Positions 1 through 8,132 of a stretch of 64,000 nucleotides of DNA are shown in pieces. How positions within the stretch are numbered: the first letter of the stretch is position 1; each line of letters opens with the position of its first letter. The DNA lies in contig NZ_BFCH01000028.1 in NCBI RefSeq assembly GCF_003112775.1, positions 1-64,000 on the forward strand. The letters run 5' to 3'. Origin of the DNA: Mycobacterium montefiorense (GTDB lineage: Bacteria > Actinomycetota > Actinomycetes > Mycobacteriales > Mycobacteriaceae). The notes below the pieces were generated by a model. That model saw nothing but the letters and a program-made list of their open reading frames with translations, was not told where the DNA came from and did not search any database. The position numbers and the translations under genes were made by a program.

Positions 1-51
1 CACCGCCAACACGGCCTGATACCTCTGCTCGGCCACGCTCAACTCCCTCAT
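1..51 (-). mobile_element. IS481-family transposase, N-terminal fragment (runs off the window edge)
   Basis: Only the first 17 codons are in the window, read on the minus strand from ATG at 51. They begin MRELSVAEQRYQAVLAV, which matches how many actinobacterial IS481/IS3-like transposases start, just before the helix-turn-helix. The rest of the gene lies beyond position 1. The repeats at 60-146 directly upstream fit the end of an insertion sequence. The family call is from recognition of the N-terminus only, so it is likely but not certain. Confidence 0.6.
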
Positions 52-59
52 CTAGGGAG

Positions 60-146
60 TGTCAAGGATCAACCGAAGTAACTGTCAACCATCAGCCGAA
101 ACACTGTCAGCCATCACCCGAAGACGAAATGTCAAGCATCAGCCGA
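60..146. repeat. Four imperfect 17-bp direct repeats at the insertion-sequence end
   Basis: The unit TGTCAANCATCAGCCGA occurs at 60-76, 83-99, 105-121 and 130-146, with 22-25 base spacing and one to three changes per copy. The repeats sit between the transposase start and tRNA-Lys. Arrays of this kind upstream of IS481-type transposases are likely transposase-binding sites at the element end. That role is inferred. The outer IS boundary probably lies between about 146 and 165. Confidence 0.6.
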
Positions 147-165
147 GCTAATACAGTCTGGTCTG

Positions 166-238
166 TGCCCCCACTAGGACTCGAACCTAGGACCTGCGGA
201 TTAAAAGTCCGTAGCTCTACCAACTGAGCTATAGGGGC
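166..238 (-). tRNA. tRNA-Lys (anticodon TTT)
   Basis: The minus strand folds into a 73-nt cloverleaf. The acceptor strands are GCCCCTA and TGGGGGC, and the anticodon stem CGGA/TCCG encloses the loop CTTTTAA, giving anticodon TTT. The T-arm contains GGTTCGAGTCC. The discriminator is A and CCA is not encoded. An insertion-sequence end lies only about 20 bases from its 3' end. Confidence 0.95.
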
Positions 239-349
239 GGCGAACGTTCAGGATACTTGGGCTCCAAACGCGGCTCGAACGGCGCTCGTTTGAGGATTAG
301 GCCCGCGGTGACCTAAGCTGGCGTGGCTCCCAACGGTAGTTGGACTTTG

Positions 350-422
350 GCCCCCATCGTCTAGTGGCCTAGGACGCCGCCCTTTCACGGCGGTAGCACG
401 GGTTCGAATCCCGTTGGGGGTA
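350..422 (+). tRNA. tRNA-Glu (anticodon TTC)
   Basis: This is a 73-nt cloverleaf with acceptor strands GCCCCCA and TGGGGGT. The anticodon stem CCGCC/GGCGG encloses CTTTCAC, so the anticodon is TTC. The T-loop is GGTTCGAATCC. It is the first of three plus-strand tRNAs spaced about 30-40 bases apart, which are probably cotranscribed. Confidence 0.95.
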
Positions 423-461
423 CGCGCAGCGGCGGCAACGTCGGAGCGAGCAGTAGAGCAA

Positions 462-538
462 GGCCCTGTGGCGCAGTTGGTTAGCGCGCCGCCCTGTCAC
501 GGCGGAGGTCGCGGGTTCGAGTCCCGTCAGGGTCGCCA
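462..538 (+). tRNA. tRNA-Asp (anticodon GTC)
   Basis: The cloverleaf has acceptor strands GGCCCTG and CAGGGTC. The anticodon stem CCGCC/GGCGG encloses CTGTCAC, so the anticodon is GTC. The mature body ends at G535 and the 3' CCA is encoded at 536-538. It is the second tRNA of the plus-strand cluster. Confidence 0.95.
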
Positions 539-564
539 AAACGGCGAGGCACGCATTGCCTTCC

Positions 565-641
565 GGCCAGGTAGCTCAGTCGGTACGAGCGTCCGCCTGA
601 AAAGCGGAAGGTCGGCGGTTCGATCCCGCCCCTGGCCACCA
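565..641 (+). tRNA. tRNA-Phe (anticodon GAA)
   Basis: The cloverleaf has acceptor strands GGCCAGG and CCTGGCC. The anticodon stem TCCGC/GCGGA encloses CTGAAAA, so the anticodon is GAA. The discriminator A638 is followed by an encoded CCA at 639-641. It is the last of the Glu-Asp-Phe tRNA cluster. Confidence 0.95.
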
Positions 642-656
642 CGCTGAATTGCGCGC

Positions 657-1121
657 CTACTTCGGCGGGAAACCGCCGGTGGCTACCGGCCCCCAGCGGC
701 GCGGCGTCATGCGAATCAAACACTTGCCTTGGTCCACCATGGCCCGGCGGTATTCCGCCCAGTCGGGGTGCTCGCCGGCGAGCACCCGGTAGTAGTCGAC
801 CAGCAGTTCCATCGCGTCGGGCAGGTCGATTACCTCGGCCTCCCCATCGACTTGCACGTAGGGCCCGTTGAACTCATCGGAGAGAACCACCACGCTCGCC
901 GACGGGTTGCGGCGCAGATTGCCGCATTTGGCGCGTTGGGGATAGGTCGCGATCACTATGCGGCCCTGCTCGTCCACGCCTCCGGCCACCGGCGAACTGT
1001 GCAGCGAACCGTCCGAACGAAAAGTGGTCAGCAGCATCTTGTGTCGCGGCCGGATGAACTCGAGAAGTTGGGAAAGACTGACCGTGTCCGCGGTCGCCGC
1101 TTTGGGAGCCATGAAATCCAT
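657..1121 (-). CDS. PPOX/FDOR-type flavin- or F420-binding oxidoreductase
   Basis: This is a 154-aa split beta-barrel protein of the pyridoxamine-5'-phosphate-oxidase-like superfamily. Visible features are KMLLTTFRSDGSLHSSPV near the start, KCGNLRRNPSASVVVLSD in the middle and YYRVLAGEHPDWAEYRRAM near the end. This layout resembles the mycobacterial F420-dependent reductases of the Rv1155 type, which use the deazaflavin F420 to reduce small substrates; the substrate is unknown. The reading frame stays open further upstream, but that part is arginine-rich and does not look coding. I therefore take ATG 1121, with ATG 1112 as an alternative. The gene ends just after tRNA-Phe and faces it tail to tail. 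Confidence 0.8.
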   Translation of the reverse strand: MDFMAPKAATADTVSLSQLLEFIRPRHKMLLTTFRSDGSLHSSPVAGGVDEQGRIVIATYPQRAKCGNLRRNPSASVVVLSDEFNGPYVQVDGEAEVIDLPDAMELLVDYYRVLAGEHPDWAEYRRAMVDQGKCLIRMTPRRWGPVATGGFPPK

Positions 1122-1179
1122 GGTAGCGATCCGCGCAGTGAATCGATTAGGCGTTGTAGCGCAATGCCTTCTGGCACAA

Positions 1180-1677
1180 CTAGATCGGCGTGATGACTTC
1201 CGATGTGTAGAAATCAATCGGTGTTTGCGAGTGCGCCGACGGACGGTCAACGAAAACCCAGACGCCGGTGGAATTCGCAGAGATTGCGCCTTCGAGCGTC
1301 ATCGTGCCCGCACCGGTGCCGTCGGTATCGATACCGCCGGCGGTGACGCCGATATCTCCGGCCCCGCAGCCCGCGGAATTCCGGGGCGACTGAATCAGCC
1401 TGACGTTGTAGTGGGCTTGCGGTTCGGCCGCGATTAATTGCACCTGCGCGACCACCCTGTTGGATGCCGCCTTGCTAATGACGGCCTGGCCGCTGCCCTT
1501 ACCCATGGTCGGCACATTTTCCGACCAGGTGAAGTCGCAGGCCCGAAACTTTGGAGTCAGCGGGACGAGTGAGCCCGCGGAACTGGCATCTGCCGTGGCA
1601 ACGCCCGTTGCGCCCCAGAATGTCGCCGTCGCAAGCATATTGGCGCCAACGAAGAACAGCGCGATGATTCTTTGCAT
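1180..1677 (-). CDS. Exported hypothetical protein
   Basis: I do not recognise this 165-aa protein. It begins MQRIIALFFVGANMLATATF and continues to ATADASSAG, a clear Sec signal peptide likely cleaved after ATADA. The mature part has two cysteines (in FRACDFTW and SAGCGAGD), so one disulfide is possible. It is rich in small and beta-forming residues, as in small secreted mycobacterial antigens. ATG 1677 is preceded by AGGA at good spacing; an ATG five codons upstream (1692) has a poorer site. No neighbour suggests a function. Confidence 0.7.
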   Translation of the reverse strand: MQRIIALFFVGANMLATATFWGATGVATADASSAGSLVPLTPKFRACDFTWSENVPTMGKGSGQAVISKAASNRVVAQVQLIAAEPQAHYNVRLIQSPRNSAGCGAGDIGVTAGGIDTDGTGAGTMTLEGAISANSTGVWVFVDRPSAHSQTPIDFYTSEVITPI

Positions 1678-1872
1678 TTTTTCCTGACCCATTGTTTCTG
1701 CGAAAGCTAAGGCTGCGAACGTACCAAAGGTAGTGAACGTCGACGCCTATAATTGAGCCGACAGTTAGGCAAATCACATGTCCGGCAGGATGCAATCCAG
1801 CTCACACGCGGCGTGAGCGCGAGCTTTTACTGATAATCAAATCATTGCCCAGGTCAACCGTTCACTCGGGCA

Positions 1873-2304
1873 TTAGTCCTCGGCGGCAAGGCCTTTCACT
1901 TGTTGGTAGTAGATGACTTTGCCGCCGCCACCCCAATTGCCTTCGGGGATTTCGTGAATCAGCGTCCAGACGTGAAATGCCCGTGGACCCTTCGGCTCGA
2001 TTTCGGCCGCGGCACACACCGCGGCGTGCACATCGGCGGTGAGCTGTTCCTTACGGTCCTTGTCGAGCGCGCCCGCGAATACGGTCAGGTCGACCCGGAA
2101 CCGGGGTCCGCCGGGGCCGCGGCCACCGACCGAGAGCTGGGCGGGCTCCATCGGATGCAGGTACACCAAGGTGTTGTCGCGCAGAAACGGTGTGTCAGGG
2201 GCGCGTTCGGCGCGTAGCAGCGCGGTGACCAACTCGTCGGTGAGCCGGCGCAGCGCAGGCTCGTCGACGGAGTCACGCACGAACGTCAGGTCGATCATCG
2301 GCAT
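1873..2304 (-). CDS. Tautomerase-family protein (4-oxalocrotonate tautomerase-like)
   Basis: The mature protein would start Pro-Met-Ile-Asp-Leu-Thr-Phe. Tautomerases use an N-terminal proline as catalytic base, which decides the start: ATG 2304 places Pro directly after Met and has AAGGAGG nine bases upstream. A TTG two codons earlier would bury the proline and leaves only three bases to the ribosome site. At 143 aa it is longer than the classic 60-aa subunits and nearer the MSAD/cis-CaaD-like size. Substrate unknown. It lies 18 bases downstream of the frameshifted LLM gene on the same strand and may share its transcript. Confidence 0.75.
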   Translation of the reverse strand: MPMIDLTFVRDSVDEPALRRLTDELVTALLRAERAPDTPFLRDNTLVYLHPMEPAQLSVGGRGPGGPRFRVDLTVFAGALDKDRKEQLTADVHAAVCAAAEIEPKGPRAFHVWTLIHEIPEGNWGGGGKVIYYQQVKGLAAED

Positions 2305-2322
2305 TGCCAACCGCCTCCTTGC

Positions 2323-3461
2323 TCAGAGCTTCCGCAGGCCTCGCACGACCTTGACGTACGGCGTGGTCGCGTACGCGCTTTTGCGCATACTCGGTTGAAT
2401 CGCACCGGCATTGCCCACCACGAGGTAGCGCAGCCCATGGTCGCGGAACTCCGCGATCTGTTCGATGACCTCATCGGGTGTGCCCACCGCGAACAATTCC
2501 TGGACCAGCGACCGCGGCACCTTAGCCGCGTAGGACAGCGCGGTCTGCTCGTCGATCAACTGTGGAATCAGGTCTTGGACTCCGGTGAAGTCTGCCCCCA
2601 GCGGATGCTGCGCGCCGTGGCGTTCCCAGTCTTTGGCGGGGGAGTTGAGGGTGAACACCTTGGCGATATCGGAATCGACGACCTCATCGATTTCGTCGCG
2701 GGACCGTCCGGTCACGATGAACCGAATGAGGGCCGGGGTGATGGCCTGTGGGTCGCGCCCGGCATCCGACGCCGCGGCGCGCACGATCTCGAGTTGCTCA
2801 CCGTATTCGGTCGCGCGCGTGGTACCGGGAAACCAGCCGTCTGCGTATCTGCCGGTGGCGCGCATCATTCGGGGCCCGTGGGCGGCAATCCAGATCTCGG
2901 GCCACTTGCCCTGGTACGGCGGAAGCGCGAAAGTCGCGTTGTGCAAAGGGAAGAACGGCGAGTCGCGGGTGACCAATTCACCGCCGGAGTCCCAGAGCGC
3001 TCGGATGGTGGCCACCGCTTCCTCGAAGCGTGCCACTGGTTTCGACCAGTCGACGCCGTAGGGAGCGTTGCTTTCGCGCTCGCCTGTTCCGATGCCCAGC
3101 ACCGCCCGGCCCTTGGTCAACAGGTGCAACGACGCCACGGCCTGCGCGGTGACGGCGGGGTTGCGGCGGCCGGTGTCGGTGACGGCGACGCCGAGTCGCA
3201 TCCGGGCCTTGTTGCGCCCGGCGAGGTAGCCGAGCATCGTCCAGGGCTCCAGGTGCGCGTCCATCTTCGGATGATGCGAGCGGCGCCGACGTGCTCGGGC
3301 TTCCACATCGACGGTGGCAGCACCGAATTCAGATGGTCGGCGACCCAGAACGAGTCGGCTCCGCACGCTAGTCCGGTCAGGTAATCGGCATGGATTAAAG
3401 GCTTTGGGCCGAAACGCGAATTGATCGTGTTGTGCATGACACCCACGCCGAACTTCGCCAT
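2323..3461 (-). pseudogene. LLM-class oxidoreductase, phthiodiolone-ketoreductase-like, frameshifted
   Basis: Two reading frames together make one full-length (about 380 aa) F420-dependent luciferase-like protein. Codons from ATG 3461 encode MAKFGVGVMHNTINSRFGPK through WKPEHVGAARII. The rest continues in another frame from PKMDAHLEPWTMLGYLAG to the stop at 2323. The break is at about 3269-3273, where one C appears missing from ATCATC(C)CGAAG. The C-terminal part closely follows the Rv2951c type, with VTDTGRRNPAVTAQA, KWPEIWIAAHGPRMMRATGRY and a final VRGLRKL. That family reduces the keto group of phthiodiolone lipids, but no DIM/PGL genes are nearby, so the substrate here is open. It is either a young pseudogene or a sequencing error. 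Confidence 0.8.
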
Positions 3462-3575
3462 CGCCACAGCTCCTCCGAGCCGTCGACCACAGACTAGCCG
3501 ATCGGCTATCCAGGACGATAAGTGATCGGCCGCGGTTCATCAATGGCCGCCGCGTCGCCCGGTGGCGGCGTTATC

Positions 3576-4220
3576 TCAGTCGTAGTGGGGCTTCAGCACC
3601 GCCTGGCTGACGGTGTGGCAAAGCCACTCTTCGGCTTTGGCATAGCTCCATCCGTTGTCGTCGACGAGGGTGAAAAACCCGGCATAGCCGAGGTAGAACC
3701 ACATGATGTCGAGCGCCGCCGCGGCGTCCATGCCGTCGCGCAGGCCGCCCAATTCGGCGATGCGCCGGGCGGCGATCCCATTGCCTTCCCGGTAACGGCG
3801 CGTGCCCAGGGCGAGCCCCTCGGCAGCGGTGCTGTCGTGGGGGGCGGCGGCGATGACGACACGCATGATGTCGCCATAGTCCTGCCGCATCTGCCTGGTC
3901 AGCGCGGTGAGGTAGCGCAGAATCTCCGCGGGGTCGTCGAGGCCCGCGATGTGTTCGGCCGCCACTGCGACCACGGGTGCGGCCGACCACACGTCGATCA
4001 GCGCGCGTAGGAGCCCCTGCTTGCCACCGTTGACGGCATATACGGTGGCCGGGGAAACCCTTGCCTCGGCAGCGATTTCGTTGACAGTGGTGGCGAAATA
4101 ACCCTTGTCGCGAAACAGGCGACGTGCGGCGTCGACGGCTGCTTGGCGCGTCGCTTCGGCGTACTCCGCCCGTCGGCTGACGACCCGGGTCGACGTCGGT
4201 GTGGCCTTGCGATCCGTCAT
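3576..4220 (-). CDS. TetR-family transcriptional regulator
   Basis: This 214-aa protein has an N-terminal TetR helix-turn-helix at about residues 20-70 (AAVDAARRLFRDKGYFATTV, then EIAAEARVSPATVYAVNGGK). A variable ligand-binding domain follows. It is divergent from the FAD-linked oxidase gene at 4345. Two perfect palindromes of one type lie in the 124-bp gap, so it probably represses itself and that oxidase. The ligand is unknown. Confidence 0.9.
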   Translation of the reverse strand: MTDRKATPTSTRVVSRRAEYAEATRQAAVDAARRLFRDKGYFATTVNEIAAEARVSPATVYAVNGGKQGLLRALIDVWSAAPVVAVAAEHIAGLDDPAEILRYLTALTRQMRQDYGDIMRVVIAAAPHDSTAAEGLALGTRRYREGNGIAARRIAELGGLRDGMDAAAALDIMWFYLGYAGFFTLVDDNGWSYAKAEEWLCHTVSQAVLKPHYD

Positions 4221-4238
4221 GTTCAGTGGCCCCTTCGT

Positions 4239-4293
4239 TGGAGTTGCACTCCAGTGAGACTAGCACTAACCTAGCGAATCAGAGTCACACTCT
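4239..4293. promoter_or_regulatory. Two palindromic operators between TetR and the FAD-linked oxidase
   Basis: TGGAGT-TGC-ACTCCA at 4239-4253 is a perfect 6-3-6 palindrome, and AGAGT-CAC-ACTCT at 4281-4293 is a perfect 5-3-5 palindrome. A third, weaker relative (AGTAGTGCTCCA) lies near 4303-4314. All are between divergent start codons, the usual place for TetR operators. Binding by the TetR protein at 3576-4220 is inferred. Confidence 0.6.
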
Positions 4294-4344
4294 AATATTT
4301 CAAGTAGTGCTCCAACCTGCGGTTGGGTGAGCAAAGGAAGCCCC

Positions 4345-5708
4345 ATGTCGACATGCCCTTCGACGACTGCGGCCGCAGCGGCCGTCGCCGACGAACTCAA
4401 TCGCCGGCTCCCTGGCGATCGCCTGCTAACCGGTCCCGCCTACGACCAGAGCTGCCGAATCTGGAACGGCGCCATCGATCACGTGCCCGCATTGATCGTG
4501 CGTCCGCGCACCCGCGTCGAGGTGCAAATCGCAGTCCTTGCGGCGCGGCAGCACAATCTGGCGGTGTCGGTTCGCGGCGGCGGACACGACTGGGCAGGCC
4601 GGGCACTGTGCCACGGCGGGCTGGCATCGACCTGTCCGCGATGGCGCACGTCATCGTGGACCCGCAAAGCCGGGTCGCGACCTTGCAGGGCGGCGCCACC
4701 GCCGGCGACGTGATCAGCGCGGCGGAGCCTGATGGATTGACCGCCGCGGCGGGCACCGTCGGCGGAGTCGGCATGACTGGATTGACCCTGGGCGGTGGTT
4801 ACGGGCCGCTGCTGGGCCGTTACGGCCTGGCGCTTGACAACCTGCTCGGTGCCGAGGTGGTGCTCGCCGACGGCCGCGCGGTCACGGCCACGCCGTCGGA
4901 GGAGCCCGAGCTGTACTGGGCCCTGCGCGGCGGCGGTGGCAATTTCGGCGTAGTCACGTCGGTAAGCCTGCGGCTGCATCCAGTACCCGAACTTCTGGCG
5001 GGCCTCATCGTGTATCCGTGGTCTGCCGCCGCCGGGGTGTGGGCGCGGTTGGACGATATCCTCGCCGAGGCGCCGGACGCGCTCACCGTGCAGACCGGCA
5101 TCCTGCCCGGCCCCGACGGGGGTCCGACGGTCTTCTTGTCGCCGGTCTGGTGCGGCGAGCGGCCCGACGGCGAGCGCGCCATCGCGCCGCTGCGATCGCT
5201 GGGTACACCGCTGGCGACAAGCGTCGCACCGACCAGCTACCTGGCAATGCTGCGGCAGTTCGACTCGTTTGTCACCGACGGGCGCCACTACGCAGCACGG
5301 ACCCGAAACGTCAGCCACTTCACGCCGGAAGTCATCGCGGCGCTGATCGACGCGGGTCAACGTCAAACATCAAGGTACTCAGGCGTTGTCGTGCATCACT
5401 TTCACGGCGCCGCCACTCGGGTTCCCCTCGCGAGCACGGCGTTCGGCCTGCGCATACCGCACCGCATGATCGAGATCGTGGCGGCCTGGGAGCCCGGCGA
5501 TGACGCCGCCGCACACATCGGCTGGGCAGGTCGCCTCGACGCGGATCTGGCTCCGCACGCCCTGCCCGGGGGCTATCCGAACATGCTGGGGCCGGGCGAG
5601 CGCGAACAGATAGCACATGCCTACGGCAGCAACGCCGCGCGATTGTGCGCCGCAAAGGAGCAGTTCGACCCCGAGGGCGTGTTTTCGGCCATTGCCTTAC
5701 CGGGCTAA
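4345..5708 (+). pseudogene. FAD-linked oxidase (berberine-bridge-enzyme-like), frameshifted
   Basis: The N-terminal FAD-binding part starts at ATG 4345 (GGAAG upstream) and shows IVRPRTRVEVQIAVLAARQ and SVRGGGHDWAGRA; the His of GGGHDW normally carries covalent FAD. At about 4618-4624 the frame must change for the protein to continue as GIDLSAMAHVIVDPQSRVAT, then GTVGGVGMTGLTLGGGYG and the substrate domain to the stop at 5708. Restoring one G (CTGGGCATC) would rejoin the frames, giving about 455 aa, the normal family length. These enzymes oxidise sugars, alkaloids or phenolics. It is divergent from TetR 3576-4220, its likely repressor. Either a recent pseudogene or a sequencing error. Confidence 0.8.
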
Positions 5709-5735
5709 CCGGCGGTTAGCCGCGACAATGGCTGG

Positions 5736-6434
5736 ATGCGTCCTATGTGCCTGGTTCTCCCGCTGCTGCTGGCTGCTTTCGTTGCGCTGTCCGAAGTGGC
5801 CGTCGCGCCGGCCAGTCCCGACGTGCCGCCCGTCAGCGACGCGGCGCGCGCGGCCGGATTCGTCGACATCCGCACCGTCGTTCCCGACGCGATCGTCGAC
5901 CTGCGTTACGCGACGACCAACAACTTCACCGGCACGCAGCTGTATCCCTCCGACGCCCGGTGCCTGGTGCACCAATCCATGTCCCAAGGCCTCGCGAATG
6001 CCGCGTCGGCGCTGCGCGCGCAGGGGCACCTATTGGTGTTCTGGGATTGCTACCGGCCGCACGATGTTCAGGTCAGGATGTTCAACGTCGTCCCTAACCC
6101 GGCCTGGGTGGCACGGCCCGGATCGTTTGCACACAGCCACGAGTCGGGGCGGTCGGTCGATGTCACGTTCACCAGCGTGCCACCGCAGTGCCCGCCGGAA
6201 AGTCACGCGGGCGGGCTCTGCCTAGCCGACATGGGTACCGACTTCGACGATTTCTCCCCGCGCGCAACGGCATTCGCAACGCAAGGTGTCAGTGCCGATG
6301 CGCAGGCGAACCGGGCTCGGTTGCGCGACGCGATGAAGTACGGCGGATTGTCCCCGTATTCCGGTGAGTGGTGGCATTTCGACGGCCCCGGGGCCGGTGT
6401 CGACCGTCCGATTCTCAACGTCCCGGTCGACTAG
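5736..6434 (+). CDS. D-alanyl-D-alanine dipeptidase (VanX/M15D family), exported
   Basis: This 232-aa zinc dipeptidase has a signal peptide over about residues 1-25 (MRPMCLVLPLLLAAFVALSE). The mature part shows the family motifs: VVPDAIVDLRYATTNNFTG near the start, WDCYRPHDVQ, the zinc-binding SHESGRSVDV (His and Asp), and EWWHF near the C-terminus, which supplies the catalytic Glu and the third zinc ligand. It should act outside the membrane on D-Ala-D-Ala or related peptidoglycan dipeptides. No vanH/vanA-type ligase is present, so a role in cell-wall turnover is more likely than glycopeptide resistance. Its stop codon lies inside the palindrome at 6431-6457. Confidence 0.88.
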   Translation: MRPMCLVLPLLLAAFVALSEVAVAPASPDVPPVSDAARAAGFVDIRTVVPDAIVDLRYATTNNFTGTQLYPSDARCLVHQSMSQGLANAASALRAQGHLLVFWDCYRPHDVQVRMFNVVPNPAWVARPGSFAHSHESGRSVDVTFTSVPPQCPPESHAGGLCLADMGTDFDDFSPRATAFATQGVSADAQANRARLRDAMKYGGLSPYSGEWWHFDGPGAGVDRPILNVPVD

Positions 6435-6457
6435 TGTCTCATATAGTGAGACACTAG
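6431..6457. promoter_or_regulatory. Perfect 11-5-11 palindrome between the dipeptidase and methyltransferase genes
   Basis: CTAGTGTCTCA, a TATAG spacer and TGAGACACTAG form a perfect inverted repeat that includes the dipeptidase stop codon. It is 38 bases upstream of the methyltransferase ATG and is followed by TTT. It could be a repressor operator for the methyltransferase (TGTCTCA/TGAGACA arms are common for TetR-type proteins) or a weak terminator hairpin. The sequence does not decide between these. Confidence 0.5.
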
Positions 6458-6494
6458 TTTCATATTGTGGCCAGACGCCAGTAGGCTCTGCGTC

Positions 6495-7298
6495 ATGAGC
6501 GACATCAAGTACACGCATGGACATCACGAGTCGGTGCTGCGCAGTCATCAGCGGCGCACCGCTGCGGACTCCGCGGGCTATCTGCTGCCGTATCTGAAGC
6601 CGGGGTGCACGCTGCTCGACGTGGGGTGTGGTCCCGGGACGATCACCGTGGACCTAGCCGCCAGGGTCGCGCCCGGATCGGTCACGGCCATCGATCAGTT
6701 CGCCGATGTGCTCGACGTGGCACGCGAAGAGGCTCAGCAGCACAATCTGTCCAACGTCTCATTCGTGACCGCCGATGTGGAGCGGCTCGAGTTTCCCGAC
6801 GACACCTTCGACGTCGTGCACGCACACCAGGTGCTGCAGCACGTCGCGAATCCGGTGCAGGCGCTGCGGGAAATGCGCCGAGTGTGTAAGCCCGGCGGAA
6901 TCGTGGCGGCTCGCGACGCCGATTACGCGGGCTTCGTCTGGCATCCACACGTTGCGGCACTGGACTTTTGGCGTGACATCTACCAACAGGCCGCGCGCTC
7001 CAATGGCGGCGAACCGGACGCCGGCCGGCGGCTGCTGTCGTGGGCGCTGGAAGCGGGGTTCGACGACGTCACACCCACCGGAAGCCTCTGGTGTTATGCC
7101 ACGCCCGAGACCCGTGAATGGTGGGGAGGCATGTGGGCCGACCGAATCCTGCATTCCGGGATCGCCCGCGACATTCTGCGGTTTGGCCTGGCCACCACCG
7201 TGCAGCTCGAGGAGATCTCGCAGGCATGGGGGCAGTGGGCCGCTGCGAAAGACGGTTGGCTAGCGATTCCGCACGGCGAAATCATCTGCCGCACATGA
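6495..7298 (+). CDS. SAM-dependent methyltransferase (class I, UbiE/Methyltransf_11 type)
   Basis: This 267-aa protein has motif I LLDVGCGPGTITVDLAARV at about residues 40-58, the acidic end of strand 2 (VTAIDQF), motif II around FVTADVERLEFPDDTFDVVH, and ALREMRRVCKPGGIVAARD. These define a Rossmann-fold methyltransferase for small molecules or lipids; the substrate is unknown. The start at 6495 (MSDIKYTHGHHESVLRSH) matches related proteins; an upstream extension in frame looks non-coding. It ends nine bases from the convergent SDR gene. Confidence 0.85.
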   Translation: MSDIKYTHGHHESVLRSHQRRTAADSAGYLLPYLKPGCTLLDVGCGPGTITVDLAARVAPGSVTAIDQFADVLDVAREEAQQHNLSNVSFVTADVERLEFPDDTFDVVHAHQVLQHVANPVQALREMRRVCKPGGIVAARDADYAGFVWHPHVAALDFWRDIYQQAARSNGGEPDAGRRLLSWALEAGFDDVTPTGSLWCYATPETREWWGGMWADRILHSGIARDILRFGLATTVQLEEISQAWGQWAAAKDGWLAIPHGEIICRT

Positions 7299-7307
7299 TT
7301 TAACGCT

Positions 7308-8132
7308 TCAGTCCAAGAACAGGTCCGGAATCGGCTGATCTCCGCCGCCGTACCGAGACAGATCCGTGGCCCCGGCCGACTGCAGAACGTCGGCGTCGAT
7401 GTGGCATTCACCGGTGGCTTCCCGGGCGGGCCGAGAGATGATTTCGACGGCGGCGTCGGCCATGATCTCGGGGTTGCGCGACGACTCGGCCAACCGGTCC
7501 CCTTCGGCCATGTTCGCTACCGCGGCCGTAGCGATATAGGTCTGCGGCCAAAGGCAATTCACGCCGATCCCGTCGTCGGCGAATTCTGCGGCCCAGCCCA
7601 GCGACAGCAGCGTCATCCCATACTTGGACAGCGTGTAGGCCGGGTGGGCGCCCAGCCAGCGTGGGTTCATGTTCACCGGCGGCGAGATGGTGAGTACGTG
7701 CGGGTTGGCCGATTTCTTTAAGTGCGGCACACACGCCTTGGTCAGCAGGAACGTGCCGCGCAGGTTGACCTCCTGCATCAGGTCGTACTTCTTGGCCGCC
7801 AGCACGGCCGTCGGTTCCACCGCGATCGCGCTGGCATTGTTGACGCAGACGTCGATCCGGCCGAACCGCTGCACCGCGGCGTCGACCACCCGCTGCACGT
7901 CCTCTTCGCGGCGCACGTCGCCGACGACCGCCAGCGCCTTGCCGCCGGTGGCCTCGACCTCGGCGGCCGCGGTGTGCACCGTTCCGGGCAGTCGGGGATG
8001 CGGGGTGTCGGTCTTGGCCAGCAGCACCACGTTGGCGCCGTGGCGGGCGGCGCCGAGTCCGATCGCGAGTCCGATGCCCCGGCTGCCGCCGGAGATCACG
8101 ACCGTGCGGTCGGCGAGCTTGTTGTCGGCCAT
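7308..8132 (-). CDS. Short-chain dehydrogenase/reductase (HSDL2-like)
   Basis: This 274-aa SDR has the nucleotide-binding motif ISGGSRGIGLAIG at about residues 13-25, VCVNNASAI (NNAG-type) and the catalytic YTLSK. The phrase LLAKTDTPHPRLPGTVHTAAAE after the second strand is typical of the hydroxysteroid-dehydrogenase-like 2 group, which prefers NADP and acts on fatty or hydroxyacyl substrates. It is divergent from the mutase operon across a 92-bp gap holding two CACGTG motifs, so the two units may be coregulated. The exact substrate is unknown. Confidence 0.85.
   Translation of the reverse strand: MADNKLADRTVVISGGSRGIGLAIGLGAARHGANVVLLAKTDTPHPRLPGTVHTAAAEVEATGGKALAVVGDVRREEDVQRVVDAAVQRFGRIDVCVNNASAIAVEPTAVLAAKKYDLMQEVNLRGTFLLTKACVPHLKKSANPHVLTISPPVNMNPRWLGAHPAYTLSKYGMTLLSLGWAAEFADDGIGVNCLWPQTYIATAAVANMAEGDRLAESSRNPEIMADAAVEIISRPAREATGECHIDADVLQSAGATDLSRYGGGDQPIPDLFLD

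Noticed and set aside
3522..4010. Long open frame on the plus strand opposite the TetR gene.
   Set aside because: It is an antisense shadow in GC-rich DNA; the protein has no family features while the minus strand gives a clear TetR.
5736..6434. VanX as part of a glycopeptide-resistance cluster.
   Set aside because: No vanH, vanA or vanRS genes are adjacent; an isolated D-Ala-D-Ala dipeptidase is more likely a cell-wall turnover enzyme.
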